Source: Polychytrium aggregatum (taxonomy: Eukaryota; Chytridiomycota; Chytridiomycetes; Polychytriales). Taken from it: a stretch of 57,876 bases of DNA. The DNA is taken from positions 1-57,876 of the forward strand of contig NW_026516400.1 in NCBI RefSeq assembly GCF_025602895.1. Direction: 5' to 3'. Within the stretch, counting starts at the first letter, position 1. Each line of letters begins with the position of its first letter. Shown here piece after piece: positions 57,619-57,876 of this stretch. The position numbers were made by a program, and so were the translations under genes. Under the pieces are notes generated by a model. It made no database searches. It was not told the DNA's origin and saw only the letters and a list, made by a program, of their open reading frames with translations.

Positions 57619-57876
57619 CGCTTGCTGATTTCCTTCATGAGCTCGGTGTCAGGCTTGGTCGGAAGTGATTCGGCCCAGTTGTTGTAGAATTCTCGCTTGC
57701 GACGTTTGACAAGTTTGCGGAGGGTAATGTTCTGGAGATTGTACTCTGCCGCGTTTTCGACTTGTAGTCTCGAGCCGTGGGGCGCTCTGGAAGCGAGTAG
57801 GTACGCTGCGTTCCGGCGCCTCTTGATCTCGGTCATCTCTGGGGTCCAGAAGCCATTCGGGGGGACGGCTCCGTAC
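57619..57876 (-). pseudogene. Possible LINE-type ORF2 fragment (linker before RT)
   Basis: On the minus strand a frame is open from the window edge to the B LTR. It reads GFWTPEMTEIKRRRNAAYLL, later KLVKRRKREFYNNWAESL and ELMKEISKR. A tryptophan-led, Arg/Lys-rich helical stretch of this kind is typical of the region between endonuclease and RT in non-LTR retrotransposons. No catalytic motif is inside the fragment, so the assignment is tentative. B-right sits at its C-terminal end. Confidence 0.35.

Noticed and set aside
1..57876. CRISPR array, prophage, defence island, biosynthetic cluster, tRNA or rRNA genes
   Set aside because: No short regularly spaced repeats with unique spacers, no bacterial gene layout and no cloverleaf or rRNA sequence was recognised. 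All repeats resolve into LTR elements.

Overview
The whole 57.9 kb window is a nested cluster of Ty3/gypsy-type LTR retrotransposons of the chromovirus kind, meaning the integrase ends in a chromodomain. I find no host gene, tRNA, rRNA or CRISPR array. GC-rich sequence, intron-less gag and pol, short LTRs with TATA boxes, and four chromodomain families packed into each other point to heterochromatin (possibly centromeric or subtelomeric) of a fungus, perhaps a basidiomycete. The host assignment is inference. Family names A, B, D and E are mine: A has LTRs of about 790 bp starting TGTTAG; B has 385 bp LTRs starting TGTGAT; D has 466 bp LTRs starting TGTCAC; E has 270 bp LTRs.

Layout from left to right. 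1-3844: A1 (+), 3' part, lying inside B-left. 3845-6143 plus 12551-15006: B-left (-), carrying a solo D LTR at 4609-5074 and interrupted by A2 (-), a complete and apparently intact A element at 6144-12550 with TSD gcggg. 15007-15566 plus 21972-22848: A3 (+), 3' part, interrupted by full-length A4 (+) at 15567-21971 with TSD gccac and one pol frameshift. 22849-25128 plus 30254-32847: D1 (+), interrupted by E (-), complete and intact at 25129-30253 with TSD gtctg. 32848-34917: D2 (+) fragment, into which D1 appears to have inserted. 34918-51230: five head-to-tail 5'-truncated A copies (-), A5 to A9. 51231-57618: B-right (+), both LTRs present, with a solo D LTR at 54751-55216 (TSD gacgc) and a pol frameshift. 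57619-57876: a fragment resembling a LINE ORF2 on the minus strand.

The window is roughly a palindrome. B-left/A3 and B-right/A9 are inverted copies of one segment. They share the B insertion point, the D solo LTR, a pol frameshift and exact lengths (4750 bp of B and 642 bp of A internal sequence once later insertions are removed). A1, A2 and A4 entered only the left arm afterwards.

Each family encodes Gag, then Pol (protease, RT, RNase H, integrase, chromodomain) in the -1 frame. All four carry a canonical slippery heptamer (GGGAAAT, GGGAAAC, GGGAAAC, GGGTTTT) followed after 5-8 nt by a perfect or near-perfect stem, with the gag stop inside or next to that structure. In A, B and E the sequence starting 2 nt after the 5' LTR is complementary over 10-13 nt to an LTR segment 38-39 nt downstream of the TATA box. 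This is the arrangement expected for Tf1-style self-primed reverse transcription rather than tRNA priming.
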